DNA of 64,000 nucleotides from Bacteroidota bacterium (GCA_016124585.1 WGNL01000011.1:150541-214540), one strand, 5' to 3'; shown: positions 7,643-16,532, counted from the first letter of the stretch. Program-made: numbers and translations. Notes: generated from the letters alone by a model not told the origin.

Positions 7643-8116
7643 ATGAAGGCCTTTCTGACAAATTTTCTCAACATCAGACACCTGATTTTGTATTTAGTTG
7701 TCTCACTTACTGTAATGTCTTGTTTAAATAATAAAGTCGAAGTTGAGCCTATAACCCCTCCAGTTGAGTTAACGATTTATGAGAAAATGATTGGCCAATA
7801 CAAGGGTGAATGGACTAATGTTGAATATTCAGGCAGTAATAATACTCATAATAAAACCATTCAAGATGGTACAGTAGATTTGTACTTCAATCAAGACTCT
7901 TCTGATATAATTCCTTCTTTTTTTAATACTGTTGGATTAAGTTGGTTTGACGATTCTACAATGACAACAGACCATATATATTACAGGACAGAATCTAATA
8001 CTTCTGCCTATTACGCTTGGTTTTATTACAATAATGACAGCATGGTTTATGTGGAACATCACTTCTGGCCAACAGGGGATGAAAAAGAATGCACATTCAA
8101 TGGAAAGATTGAATAA
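7643..8116 (+). CDS. Hypothetical lipoprotein
   Basis: 157 aa. N-terminal hydrophobic segment ends in the lipobox LTVMSC (Cys about 26), so the mature protein is probably lipid-anchored. The rest is polar and aromatic-rich with many Asn/Tyr/Asp, consistent with a small beta-sheet domain, and ends CTFNGKIE. No family recognised. The gene is AT-rich relative to fbp. It stands alone, 113 bases after fbp. Confidence 0.6.
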   Translation: MKAFLTNFLNIRHLILYLVVSLTVMSCLNNKVEVEPITPPVELTIYEKMIGQYKGEWTNVEYSGSNNTHNKTIQDGTVDLYFNQDSSDIIPSFFNTVGLSWFDDSTMTTDHIYYRTESNTSAYYAWFYYNNDSMVYVEHHFWPTGDEKECTFNGKIE

Positions 8117-8317
8117 CCGCATGTAGTATGAATCATGAATAAATGTTTAATCAATCATGTCTTCAGAAATATGCTACCTCAATTAATTGTTGTGATTGGC
8201 TGTTCTTAAGGGGTGGATGATATAACTACTTTAGTTGGAATTACATGGTGTGAAAATTCAATTGGAACAAAAATTTTCACATTTTTGACTCTAAAACATT
8301 AATCAATTTTAATAAAC

Positions 8318-8731
8318 ATGGCCCTCGTCATACATTGTCACGCTTGCCAGAAGAATTTCACTATTCCTGAGAAGGCAAAAACCCGAATCGATTTGGAGCA
8401 AATCACGGGTGAGTATTTTCGTAAAGTATGCACCAACTGTGCTGCCGAAACCGAATACCATATAAATGACGTCACCGCTGAATCGGACAAAACGCCCATG
8501 TTGATTTCATCAATAATTGGCCTGGTGGTCATGTTTGGTGGGCTGTTTTTCCCAAGGCCATTCATTGCGATAGGGATTGGTGGCGCTATCATGAGCGCTG
8601 GGTGGATAGCAGGCAATGCGCCGGACGGGTTCAATCAATACCGAGCACCTCGTAGCAGGGATATTGAGCGTGACCGAAAAATCCGGGAGGAAATGAAGTT
8701 CCGAAAAGGGGATACAAATTTCAATACTTAA
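8318..8731 (+). CDS. Small membrane protein with N-terminal zinc-ribbon-like motif
   Basis: 137 aa. Two Cys pairs (CHAC near residue 7-10 and CTNC near 45-48) form a likely zinc ribbon. They are followed by two hydrophobic segments (about 68-84 and 87-105) and a charged C-terminal tail rich in Arg/Glu. No named family recognised. The first residues MALVIHCHACQKNF support the chosen start. It is convergent with the DPP11 gene and shares a hairpin terminator with it. Confidence 0.65.
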   Translation: MALVIHCHACQKNFTIPEKAKTRIDLEQITGEYFRKVCTNCAAETEYHINDVTAESDKTPMLISSIIGLVVMFGGLFFPRPFIAIGIGGAIMSAGWIAGNAPDGFNQYRAPRSRDIERDRKIREEMKFRKGDTNFNT

Positions 8732-8736
8732 AAAAG

Positions 8737-8789
8737 AACATCTTGCGGTGGAAGGGATTGTATCGCAGTTCCTCCCTCCGCAAGATGTT
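8737..8789. terminator. Bidirectional hairpin terminator
   Basis: A 12-bp perfect stem (AACATCTTGCGG at 8737-8748 / CCGCAAGATGTT at 8778-8789) lies between convergent genes. A-rich sequence on one side and T-rich on the other allow termination from both directions. Confidence 0.8.
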
Positions 8790-8825
8790 TTATTTATGCC
8801 ATAGGATTTCGTTGTCCTTGAAATG

Positions 8826-11084
8826 CTATTCCTTTTCTAGCTTTTCCGGCCTTAAGCTTCCCGATTGTGCCTTCATCGTTGGTTTCGCTCCTTTTTCCTT
8901 TTTTGGAGCAGGAGGGGTGGGGGTGCCCTTCTTCGGGTGTACCAGCTTCATTTCCTTGATCAACCTCGTGGCACCAGCATATTTGTCCACCAAAAACAGC
9001 ACATAACGGGCATCTACCATGATATTGCGACAAATGCTAGGGTCGTAGTTGTAGTCGCTCATAGTGCCCTCCCAGACCCGGTCAAAATTGAGGCCGATAA
9101 GGTTGCCGTTGGCGTCAATAGCAGGGCTGCCGGAGTTGCCGCCTGTAGTGTGGTTTGAGCCGAGGAAACAGACAGGCATTTTGCCGTTTTCGCCATATTG
9201 GCCATAGTCCTTTTTATCGTAAAGCTCCCTGATTCGGGCTGGCACATCGAACTCGTAATCGCCAGGCACGTATTTCTCCATCACGCCATCCAAATAGGTT
9301 TGGGCGGCATAGGTAACGGCATCCTGCGGGTGGTAGCCCTGCACTTGACCATAGCTGCAACGCATGGTAGAGTTGGCATCCGGGTAGAATTTTTTATTCG
9401 TAAAAACCTCCATTTGCGCCCGCATGTAGGTTGCCTGTAGGTTGTCGATTTGGTCGTTGTACTCGTTGTATTTTGGGGTAATATTCTTGGTGTAAACATC
9501 CCTGAGGTTGATGACCAATTGGCAAATTGGCTGCTCAACGACTAGACGCATGATTTCATCCATTGGTTTGTCGAACATGGTAAATACTGCCGCTGAGTCA
9601 ATAATGATTGCATTACTGAACATGTTCTCCGCCAGTTTGTCATAGTTACCATTTGCATTTGCCAGCATTTGGTTCAAAGTGGCGGACTGGAAGTCTTTGC
9701 CCAGCTTCTTCACCAATACTTCCATTTGGGCAGCAAAAACACGCTGGTCAATCTCTGGACGGTAGTTTTTGTAAAAGCCAGACAACCAAGGTTTTAAGTC
9801 ACGGATTTCATCAGCCATGCCCGGCGCACCGTTTTTGTCGTAGGCTTTCAGCAAGTTCGCAAAGCGCCCCGCTAAGCGCAGAATCTCCACATTGCTCCCC
9901 AAAATTTCATCGTAATAAGCTTTTGCCTCTGCGTAAGGAGTTATGTCTTTGTAAAGCTGTTCAAACTGCGGCAACAGGTTTTGGTACTTCGCAAATTTCG
10001 GGTTGATGGCTACCAATTTCTTGAAATCAGTTTCATATTGCTGCTTCTTCGCTACGGCACCCGTTTTGTGCAAACCGAGCACTTCTCCCTGCCATTTTTT
10101 CCAGGCATTGGCCAGGCCTGCCTGCTTGCTCGCATATTGGATTTTCACCTGTGCATCTGCACGCATAGCACCATCCCAAATGGCCAATGTTTTGTCACGA
10201 ACCATAACCCGAGCAGGGTCGAGCACATCGGCCAACTGTTCAATCGCATAGCTGGGCAAGTATTCGTTGGTGCGTCCGGGGAAGCCAAAAACCAGCGTGA
10301 AATCACCTTCCGCCACACCGTCAAGGCTGATCGGCAGGAAGTGCTTTGGTTTCATCGGCACATTGTCAGGACTGTACTCGGCAGGCAGGTTGTTTTTATC
10401 GGCATAGATCCGGAACATTGAGAAATCGCCTGTATGGCGGGGCCAAACCCAGTTGTCTGTGTCAGCGCCAAATTTGCCAATGCTCGACGGTGGCGCACCT
10501 ACCAACCGGATGTCTTTGTAGGTCACAGTGACGAACATAAAATATTGATTGCCATTGAAAAAAGGGCGGATCATGATGTCTTCGTAGGCTTCTTTTTTTG
10601 CGGAAGACTTGAACCCTTCGAGGTTTTTATCAATGGTGGATTGCCGGAGGCGCTTGTCCATGTCATCTGTCACACCGGCCAAAGCAACTGCTGTCACGTC
10701 TTCGATACGGGAAATGAAAGTGACCGTGAGCCCCTCGTTTGGGAGTTCATCCTTGAGGGTTTTCGCCCAAAAGCCGTCTTCGAGGTAGTTGTGTTCCAAG
10801 GAGCTGTGTTGCTGTATGCTGCCGAAACCGCAGTGGTGGTTTGTCAGTAGTAGCCCCTGACCAGATATGATTTCAGCGGTGCAACCGCCGCCGAACTGTA
10901 CGATGGCATCTTTGAGCGAGCCTTTATTGACAGAATAAATATCCTCAGCGGTCATTTTCATGCCAAGGCTTTGCATTTCTGCTTCGTTCAAGAGGCCGAG
11001 CAGCAGCGGCAGCCACATGCCCTCAACAGCAAATGCGAGACGTACAACGAATAAAAAGGTTAGGGAAAGGATCAGTTTTTTCAT
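8826..11084 (-). CDS. dpp11: S46 family dipeptidyl-peptidase, DPP11 type (Asp/Glu-specific)
   Basis: 752 aa with a signal peptide (MKKLILSLTFLFVVRLAFA). Serine exopeptidase that removes N-terminal dipeptides, acting in the periplasm on oligopeptides. Catalytic elements: LLTNHHCGFG (His about 84), WPRHTGDFS (Asp), TTGGNSGSP (Ser). The residue 18 positions after the catalytic Ser is Arg (FDRVWEGTMSD). In Porphyromonas gingivalis DPP11 this spacing (Ser655/Arg673) marks acidic P1 specificity, while DPP7 has Gly there. The start at 11084 is preferred because it provides the signal peptide. After the usual end (LIKEMKL) comes an atypical 35-residue Pro/Lys-rich tail. Single gene, convergent with the zinc-ribbon protein. 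Confidence 0.93.
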   Translation of the reverse strand: MKKLILSLTFLFVVRLAFAVEGMWLPLLLGLLNEAEMQSLGMKMTAEDIYSVNKGSLKDAIVQFGGGCTAEIISGQGLLLTNHHCGFGSIQQHSSLEHNYLEDGFWAKTLKDELPNEGLTVTFISRIEDVTAVALAGVTDDMDKRLRQSTIDKNLEGFKSSAKKEAYEDIMIRPFFNGNQYFMFVTVTYKDIRLVGAPPSSIGKFGADTDNWVWPRHTGDFSMFRIYADKNNLPAEYSPDNVPMKPKHFLPISLDGVAEGDFTLVFGFPGRTNEYLPSYAIEQLADVLDPARVMVRDKTLAIWDGAMRADAQVKIQYASKQAGLANAWKKWQGEVLGLHKTGAVAKKQQYETDFKKLVAINPKFAKYQNLLPQFEQLYKDITPYAEAKAYYDEILGSNVEILRLAGRFANLLKAYDKNGAPGMADEIRDLKPWLSGFYKNYRPEIDQRVFAAQMEVLVKKLGKDFQSATLNQMLANANGNYDKLAENMFSNAIIIDSAAVFTMFDKPMDEIMRLVVEQPICQLVINLRDVYTKNITPKYNEYNDQIDNLQATYMRAQMEVFTNKKFYPDANSTMRCSYGQVQGYHPQDAVTYAAQTYLDGVMEKYVPGDYEFDVPARIRELYDKKDYGQYGENGKMPVCFLGSNHTTGGNSGSPAIDANGNLIGLNFDRVWEGTMSDYNYDPSICRNIMVDARYVLFLVDKYAGATRLIKEMKLVHPKKGTPTPPAPKKEKGAKPTMKAQSGSLRPEKLEKE

Positions 11085-11141
11085 AATTTTTGAGTTGTCA
11101 TTAATGTCATTTTCTAATGCGGTTTTGAGTATCGGGTGGGG

Positions 11142-11149
11142 CGAAGATA
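11142..11149 (-). promoter_or_regulatory. Possible -7 element of the DPP11 gene
   Basis: On the minus strand TATCTTCGCCC lies about 58 bases upstream of the DPP11 start. It resembles TAnnTTTG and is repeated as TATCTTCGCCC before the S9 peptidase at 45603. No clear -33 element. Confidence 0.3.
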
Positions 11150-11249
11150 AGGAGGGATATACAAAGAATATAAATGGGAAGGCGACCATCTCCCAATTTT
11201 ACAAAACCAATGGCCCATTTTGAACAGATACTTTTTTAAATGATAAACA

Positions 11250-11283
11250 AAACCCCTTGCAGCAACCTAGCTGCAAGGGGTTT
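11250..11283 (-). terminator. Hairpin terminator of the SprB-type gene
   Basis: A 13-bp perfect stem (AAACCCCTTGCAG / CTGCAAGGGGTTT) with an 8-base loop lies just beyond the stop codon of the minus-strand gene ending at 11307. Confidence 0.8.
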
Positions 11284-11306
11284 GCAAAAGATAACCTTCG
11301 AATTTA

Positions 11307-14300
11307 TTATTCAACTACTCGAACCAATTTGCGGGTGACGGGCTTGCCATCAATCATGGCCTTGAGCAAATAACTGCCTGCTGGCAAGTCGGTCAAATCC
11401 ATTTGTATGCTGTTGGATTTGAAATAATCGTCCAAGACTGATTTCATAAGTACACCCTGCATGTTGTATATGCTAGCCGATACTTCACTTTCATTTGATA
11501 ATTCTATTTTAAGCGTGGCAAATGAATTGGTTGGGTTTGGGTAAATATCAACCGTGCCTTGTACCGTTTGTAGTTCAATGATATTGTTCAAGAAATCCAC
11601 AGTGAGGATGCCAGATGTAACCACACAGCCGCCTGCATCTGTTACTTCTACCGTGTAGTCACCTGATGGAATGGAATCCAAATCCTCTGTTGTGGCAATC
11701 AGGACGCCATTTTCATCATACCAAGCATAGGCATAGGGTGGAGTGCCGCCTGTCACGGTGAGGTCAATCGAGCCGCCACTACCACTGCAATCATTGGATA
11801 TTACAACTATATCAATGTCAATTGGCGTCGGATCCGGCATGACAAAAGTCTGCATGACAGAGCAGTCGCCGGCAATATTGGCTACAAGCACGGTGTAAAC
11901 ACCAGCGGACAGGTTATCAATAGTCGCTGTCGTTCCGACGTTAGTGCCGTTCGAATCCATCCATAAATAAGTGAAAGGCCCAGTACAACCAGTTATTGAC
12001 GCAGTAGCCGTTCCATCATTCATTCCAATGCAGCCAGGAGGTATCACGTCAACAACTACAGTTACAGTAGTTGTGACTGTGACTGTAAAACTGCAAGTTT
12101 CGATTCCCGAAGGAGTCAGCATGGCATAAGTTACGGTTGTTATTCCATTTGGAAACATAGAGCCACTTGGATAACCAGCAATCAGTAATGGCACGCCATT
12201 CACGACCGATCCGCAATTGTCGGAATAAGTAGGTAGGTCATAACTCACAATACCTGAAGTTGAGACGGTGATATTAGCTGGGCAATCAAAATCCGGTGGA
12301 ATATTGTCCACGACTGTAACCATTGCATTTGCCGTTGCAGTGTTGCCATTTTGGTCGGTAACAGTGAGTATGACCGGATTAGGGCCGATGTCGCCACAAT
12401 CAAAACTGGTGACATTAATGGAAAGTGTTACGCTTCCACACTGGTCTGAACTGCCATTGTCTACCATGTCAGCTGTTAGCGTAACCACACCATCTGCATC
12501 CAGGTAAATATTGATATTTTGGGCAATAGCAATCGGAGGCGTCAGGTCAACTGCGACTCCTACGACAACACTGCCAATCGCTTCACATCCATTGCCATCT
12601 TCTACAGTGACGGAATAGGTTCCCGCTGAAAGCCCACTGATGGTTGAGGTTGTCATACCATTTGACCAGAGGTAGGTCACGTTCCCGCTAGGGTTTGATA
12701 CAGAAGCGGAGGCACTACCTGTGCTTGCCCCACAATCTGTGTTTTGGGAAGTTAAATCAACTGTAAGCAAACATCCGGTAAAATCTGGTACAATCACATT
12801 GATAGACAAGGTGCAGCCATGCATATCGGTAATGGTGACGGAATAGGTGCCTGGTGCCAATCCAGTGACATCAGCTGTCGTCATTCCATTTGACCAGAGA
12901 TAGGTGTACATCGGCGAACCACCACTTACATTCAAGGATATTTCACCATCATTGGCACCTGACCCACTTACTGGAGTGATATCAGCATTGGCTTCGAGTT
13001 CGGTCGGCTCTCCAACCACAACAAATACAACTGCCTCACACCCTGCTGCGTCAGTAATGGTAACGGTGTACGTGCCAGCAGCCAACCCATTAACGGTTGC
13101 GGTGGGTTCACCATTTGACCAGAGATAAGTATAAGGGGCAGTGCCAGCAGAGACCATGACTGTAGCTGAGCCATCCATCCCACCAAAGCAGTTGGCATCG
13201 TTAAGTGTTTGCACAGAAACGGACATGCTCGGGGTGCCAACGACAATCACACTGCCGTTTGCAGAGCAACCATTTATGGAATTTGTGATGCTCAATGTGT
13301 AGGTTCCCGCTGCATTCACGGTCGGAGTAAGGGTGTTTCCACCACTTACAATGTTGCCATCAACAGTTGTCCAAAGATAAATGAACCCTGGGCCTTGGCT
13401 TGAACCAATTGCGTTCAGGGTTATGGTGGAATTTTGACAACCAAGTTGCGCAGCAACATCAATTTCCACTTCTGGGATATTTAGATTCGCTGTCACCACT
13501 ACGCTGGCATCAGCATCACAACCGGACAGCAAATTAGTAACCAGCAGGGTGTATGTACCTGGCTCGTCCACGACGCAGTTGTTCAAGGTGTTCGCCCCGC
13601 TGAGGATGTGGCCGTCGATTGTCGTCCACAGGTACAGGATGTTCGGGCCGATGGAGGAGCCGGTGCCGTCGAGCGTCACGTTGGCGTTCAGGCAGTTGAT
13701 TTCAGCGTTCACTTCGGCGCTCACGTCAGGGAGTTCGAGGTTGGCGCTGACTACAATATTGTCACTTGCTTCGCAACCGGACAACAAATTAGTGACGAGT
13801 AGGGTGTAGGTTCCTGGCTCGTCCACAACACAATTGTTCAAGGTGTTCGCCCCACTAAGGATGTGGCCGTCCAGGGTCGTCCACAGGTACAGTATGTTCG
13901 GGCCGACTGAGGATCCAGATCCATTGAGTGTCACGTTGGCATTCAGGCAGTTGATTTCAGCGTTCACTTCGGCGCTCACGTCGGGGAGTTCTAGGTTTGC
14001 GGTGACGTTAATGCTTTCACTTGCATCGCAGCCATTGAGCAGGTTAGTGACGAGCAGGGTGTAGGTTCCCGGCTCGTCCACAACACAATTGTTCAAGGTG
14101 TTCGCCCCACTAAGGATGTGGCCGTCCAGAGTCGTCCACAGGTACAGTATGTTCGGGCCGATGGAGGAGCCGGTGCCGTCGAGCGTCACGTTGGCGTTCA
14201 GGCAGTTGATTTCAGCGTTCACTTCGGCATTTACAGTCGGTAATGTCAAATCGGTCTCTACCGTGATTGAATTTACCGCCACACATCCATTTTCATCAGT

Positions 14301-14813
14301 ACCAGTTACGACATAAACACCAGCAGTAAGGTCTGTTGCTGTAGGTCCAATTTGACCATTAGACCATACGTACAATGCCAAGCCAGTACCACCTGTTTGT
14401 CCAACTGTTATGGAACCCGCTGCATGATTACAATCAATATTTATGTGTGAAATTTCGATGATGTCAAGAGGGTCTGGCTCATCGATGGCCACATCCAGCG
14501 TGGCAGTAGCACCTAGTAGGTCAGTGCAGGTGACGGTATAAACCCCTGCACTCAGAGTGAGGTTGACAGGGCCTATCATTCCATTAGACCAGACATAGGA
14601 GTAAAGAGGTACTCCGCCAGTTGCAAGTACCGTCACTGCGCCAGTGGAAAGCCCATAGCATGAGACATCCAACAAGGAAACGACATTGATTGTAAGGGCA
14701 GAATTTTCTGGCTCAGTTGGTGAAGAGGCTTTTACTTCGGTTGGGAGGTAAAGTAGCATGGCAATTAAGCTTGCCATCATCAATCCACGGAAAAAATTGG
14801 TAAATAGTTGCAT
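11307..14813 (-). CDS. SprB/HYR-repeat surface protein with T9SS type A sorting domain
   Basis: 1168 aa, exported. An N-terminal signal segment (MQLFTNFFRGLMMASLIAML) is followed by several SprB-type repeats (pattern PYTYLWSNG...GTYTVTITDAxGC), then three near-identical 85-residue Ig-like units plus a diverged fourth (about residues 191-528). More SprB units follow, then a HYR-like region (VTVVDNIPPDFDCPANITV), and an 80-residue C-terminal T9SS sorting domain (VDIYPNPTNSF ... GSYLLKAMIDGKPVTRKLVRV). The start at 14813 is chosen because it gives the signal peptide. Cell-surface adhesin or gliding-related role is inferred from SprB. A palindrome lies at 14900-14923 upstream. Confidence 0.9.
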   Translation of the reverse strand: MQLFTNFFRGLMMASLIAMLLYLPTEVKASSPTEPENSALTINVVSLLDVSCYGLSTGAVTVLATGGVPLYSYVWSNGMIGPVNLTLSAGVYTVTCTDLLGATATLDVAIDEPDPLDIIEISHINIDCNHAAGSITVGQTGGTGLALYVWSNGQIGPTATDLTAGVYVVTGTDENGCVAVNSITVETDLTLPTVNAEVNAEINCLNANVTLDGTGSSIGPNILYLWTTLDGHILSGANTLNNCVVDEPGTYTLLVTNLLNGCDASESINVTANLELPDVSAEVNAEINCLNANVTLNGSGSSVGPNILYLWTTLDGHILSGANTLNNCVVDEPGTYTLLVTNLLSGCEASDNIVVSANLELPDVSAEVNAEINCLNANVTLDGTGSSIGPNILYLWTTIDGHILSGANTLNNCVVDEPGTYTLLVTNLLSGCDADASVVVTANLNIPEVEIDVAAQLGCQNSTITLNAIGSSQGPGFIYLWTTVDGNIVSGGNTLTPTVNAAGTYTLSITNSINGCSANGSVIVVGTPSMSVSVQTLNDANCFGGMDGSATVMVSAGTAPYTYLWSNGEPTATVNGLAAGTYTVTITDAAGCEAVVFVVVGEPTELEANADITPVSGSGANDGEISLNVSGGSPMYTYLWSNGMTTADVTGLAPGTYSVTITDMHGCTLSINVIVPDFTGCLLTVDLTSQNTDCGASTGSASASVSNPSGNVTYLWSNGMTTSTISGLSAGTYSVTVEDGNGCEAIGSVVVGVAVDLTPPIAIAQNINIYLDADGVVTLTADMVDNGSSDQCGSVTLSINVTSFDCGDIGPNPVILTVTDQNGNTATANAMVTVVDNIPPDFDCPANITVSTSGIVSYDLPTYSDNCGSVVNGVPLLIAGYPSGSMFPNGITTVTYAMLTPSGIETCSFTVTVTTTVTVVVDVIPPGCIGMNDGTATASITGCTGPFTYLWMDSNGTNVGTTATIDNLSAGVYTVLVANIAGDCSVMQTFVMPDPTPIDIDIVVISNDCSGSGGSIDLTVTGGTPPYAYAWYDENGVLIATTEDLDSIPSGDYTVEVTDAGGCVVTSGILTVDFLNNIIELQTVQGTVDIYPNPTNSFATLKIELSNESEVSASIYNMQGVLMKSVLDDYFKSNSIQMDLTDLPAGSYLLKAMIDGKPVTRKLVRVVE
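13476..14240 (-). repeat. Three tandem 255-bp coding repeats
   Basis: The segment GTTCAAGGTG recurs at 13581, 13836 and 14091, exactly 255 bases apart, with long near-identical flanks. Each copy encodes 85 residues including LNANVTL and ILSGANTLNNCVVDEPG. The high nucleotide identity points to recent tandem duplication or homogenisation. Confidence 0.9.
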
Positions 14814-14899
14814 AATATAGAGGTTTGATTTTTGAAATACATATAGGTCACCTATCTCCATCAATGAATGGATGACAGGAGTTGACATGAGCATATAAC

Positions 14900-14923
14900 T
14901 ATGGCTATAATATATTAGCCATA
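14900..14923. repeat. Perfect inverted repeat upstream of the SprB-type gene
   Basis: TATGGCTA at 14900-14907 and TAGCCATA at 14916-14923 are exact reverse complements with an 8-base AT spacer. It lies 87 bases upstream of the minus-strand start codon; it could be an operator or a leader hairpin. Confidence 0.5.
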
Positions 14924-15237
14924 ACAATAGCTATTATTTAATCAATAGTTATAGGTATATAGGGCTCCAGGTTCGGAGTTGATTGAAAAGAAGAACATAA
15001 GCAAAAATGTTCTGAAAATGCTAAACGGGTAAGTTTAAAAAGTCAACGTAAATATATTTCGAAATGTTTACACCATTTATGTTTTTTTACATCATTTTCA
15101 TAATAACTAAATGAAACAATATAACCCCGTTATTATTCTTCCAGAATGAAATGATCAGTTTTTAAACAGCTAATAATAACCTATCATTGCTTTCACTTTT
15201 TTGCAACTATTCTGTACGATTTTGTCACCAATCCCTT

Positions 15238-15245
15238 TATATTCG
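15238..15245 (+). promoter_or_regulatory. Possible -7 element of the S24 regulator gene
   Basis: TATATTCG resembles TAnnTTTG and lies 70 bases before the ATG. The nearest upstream TTG is at non-consensus spacing, so support is weak. Confidence 0.3.
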
Positions 15246-15266
15246 CCCCGTAACAAATGTGGGTGA

Positions 15267-15290
15267 TGCAGTTATTGACTGATAACTGCA
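15267..15290. promoter_or_regulatory. 24-bp perfect palindrome, candidate operator of the S24 regulator
   Basis: TGCAGTTAT at 15267-15275 and ATAACTGCA at 15282-15290 are perfect 9-bp arms around TGACTG. It sits 24 bases before the regulator's ATG, between the -7-like element and the start. That is a typical place for an autoregulatory operator of a dimeric repressor. Binding is inferred. Confidence 0.5.
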
Positions 15291-15314
15291 CACTGTCTAA
15301 CTGCCAAACTGAAA

Positions 15315-16145
15315 ATGAACAGTATCATTACCGACCGCTTTATCAATTGCCACAATAAACTCCGAGAGGACGGCAGAATCCGCTCCAGCAGGATGTTTGC
15401 ACTCACGCTTGACTACTTGCCTCAAAGCCTCAGCGAAATACTTAAAGGCCGCAGGGACGTGACCATTGAATTGCTTCGCAAAGCGGTCGAAGAATACGAT
15501 TTTAATCCTATTTACCTGTTCACTGGTGAGGGTACGATGTTTGTCTCTGGTGAGGAGCACAAGAGCTTCCGAACACTCACCGTGGTGACGGACACCAGCA
15601 ACGATGAGCGAATCGTGCATGTGCCCGTGCCCGCCCAGGCAGGCTACGCTGGAGAACAACTCGACCCAATTTTTTTCGAAGACTTACCTACATACACCCT
15701 TCCAGATTACAAATACAAGGTGGGCACTCACCGCTCCTTTGATGTGAGCGGCGACAGCATGGAACCTACACTTTTCGAAGGTGACAAGGTTGTGTGCAGC
15801 TTTTTGGAGCCGAGTTATTGGGAGACAAGCCTGAAGGACAATTACTGCTACGTTATCGTTACACGTGGCGATGTGGTAGTGAAAAGGGTGTTCAATCAAA
15901 TCCGTACGGGCCGATGCTTGGAGCTACATTCCGACAATGAATATTACCAGCCGTTCAACGTTCCCATCGGTGATGTACGGGAAATCTGGTACGTTCGGGC
16001 CAAAATCAGCCCGTTCCTCCCTGCTCCTGCCAGCATCCAAAACCTGATGCGCAACGAAATGTCCGAATTGACCAAAGTCATACAGCAACAGAGCCGTTTG
16101 ATAGAGAATCTTTATGAAACTATCGAAAAGTTAGCGAACAAATAG
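15315..16145 (+). CDS. XRE-type transcriptional regulator with S24 (LexA/CI-like) peptidase domain
   Basis: 276 aa. The N-terminal 70 residues look like a degenerate helix-turn-helix (LPQSLSEILKGRRDVTIELLRK). The sequence PVPAQAGYAG holds an Ala-Gly bond like LexA/CI self-cleavage sites. The S24 catalytic Ser lies in DVSGDSMEPTLFEGD and the Lys in GDVVVKRVF. The C-terminal 45 residues form a predicted coiled coil (NEMSELTKVIQQQSRLIENL). It probably represses DNA targets until self-cleavage, as LexA or phage CI do. No phage genes are adjacent. The upstream palindrome suggests autoregulation. Confidence 0.85.
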   Translation: MNSIITDRFINCHNKLREDGRIRSSRMFALTLDYLPQSLSEILKGRRDVTIELLRKAVEEYDFNPIYLFTGEGTMFVSGEEHKSFRTLTVVTDTSNDERIVHVPVPAQAGYAGEQLDPIFFEDLPTYTLPDYKYKVGTHRSFDVSGDSMEPTLFEGDKVVCSFLEPSYWETSLKDNYCYVIVTRGDVVVKRVFNQIRTGRCLELHSDNEYYQPFNVPIGDVREIWYVRAKISPFLPAPASIQNLMRNEMSELTKVIQQQSRLIENLYETIEKLANK

Positions 16146-16170
16146 CGACTAATACGTTCTCTTTGTAAAT

Positions 16171-16230
16171 GATTGAATGAAAGGGGCAAAGCTATTATTC
16201 GCCTTCATTCAATTCTTCACACATTCAATC
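16171..16230. repeat. Inverted repeat with two alternative right arms
   Basis: GATTGAATG at 16171-16179 can pair perfectly with CATTCAATC at 16222-16230. The overlapping TTGAATGAA (16173-16181) can pair instead with TTCATTCAA (16204-16212). The repeat lies between the S24 regulator and the next small gene. Confidence 0.5.
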
Positions 16231-16237
16231 CTTTAAA

Positions 16238-16459
16238 ATGAAAACGCATAAAATTCACGGCATCGTTACCTTCCAACACCTTGGTACCGGCTTTTGGGGT
16301 ATTATTGACGATCATGGTCGGGAATGGCGGGCCATCAACATGCCCGAACAGCTCAAACACGCTGGCAAAGCCGTCAATGTCACCGTCAAAGAAGTGGACG
16401 AGGGCATGTCCATCTTTATGTGGGGCACACCCGTGGAGATTGTGACGTTTAATACTTAA
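16238..16459 (+). CDS. Small conserved-looking hypothetical protein
   Basis: 73 aa. MKTHKIHGIVTFQHLGTGFWGIIDDHGREW... has the alternating hydrophobic pattern and Gly-rich turns of a small beta-barrel (OB- or SH3-like). No signal peptide and no recognised family. The composition fits a real gene; it begins 92 bases after the S24 regulator and may be cotranscribed. Confidence 0.55.
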   Translation: MKTHKIHGIVTFQHLGTGFWGIIDDHGREWRAINMPEQLKHAGKAVNVTVKEVDEGMSIFMWGTPVEIVTFNT

Positions 16460-16532
16460 AAATAGTTGACAAAAGGCTGGTAATGGCTCATCAACATTAT
16501 TGACCTCTTGTTAAGCTCATAACAACCTAACC

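Larger units (their letters stand above)
14814..15314. other. AT-rich divergent intergenic region
   Basis: 501 bases between the divergent SprB-type gene and the S24 regulator. It contains two perfect palindromes (14900-14923 and 15267-15290) and a TATATTCG -7-like element at 15238-15245. No ORF of note. Confidence 0.7.

Noticed and set aside
13476..14240. Regular repeats as a possible CRISPR array
   Set aside because: The unit is 255 bases, coding and in frame, with no short repeat/spacer alternation and no cas genes.
15315..16145. S24 regulator as evidence of a prophage
   Set aside because: No integrase, structural or lysis genes nearby, and no att-like direct repeats; flanks are ordinary chromosomal genes.
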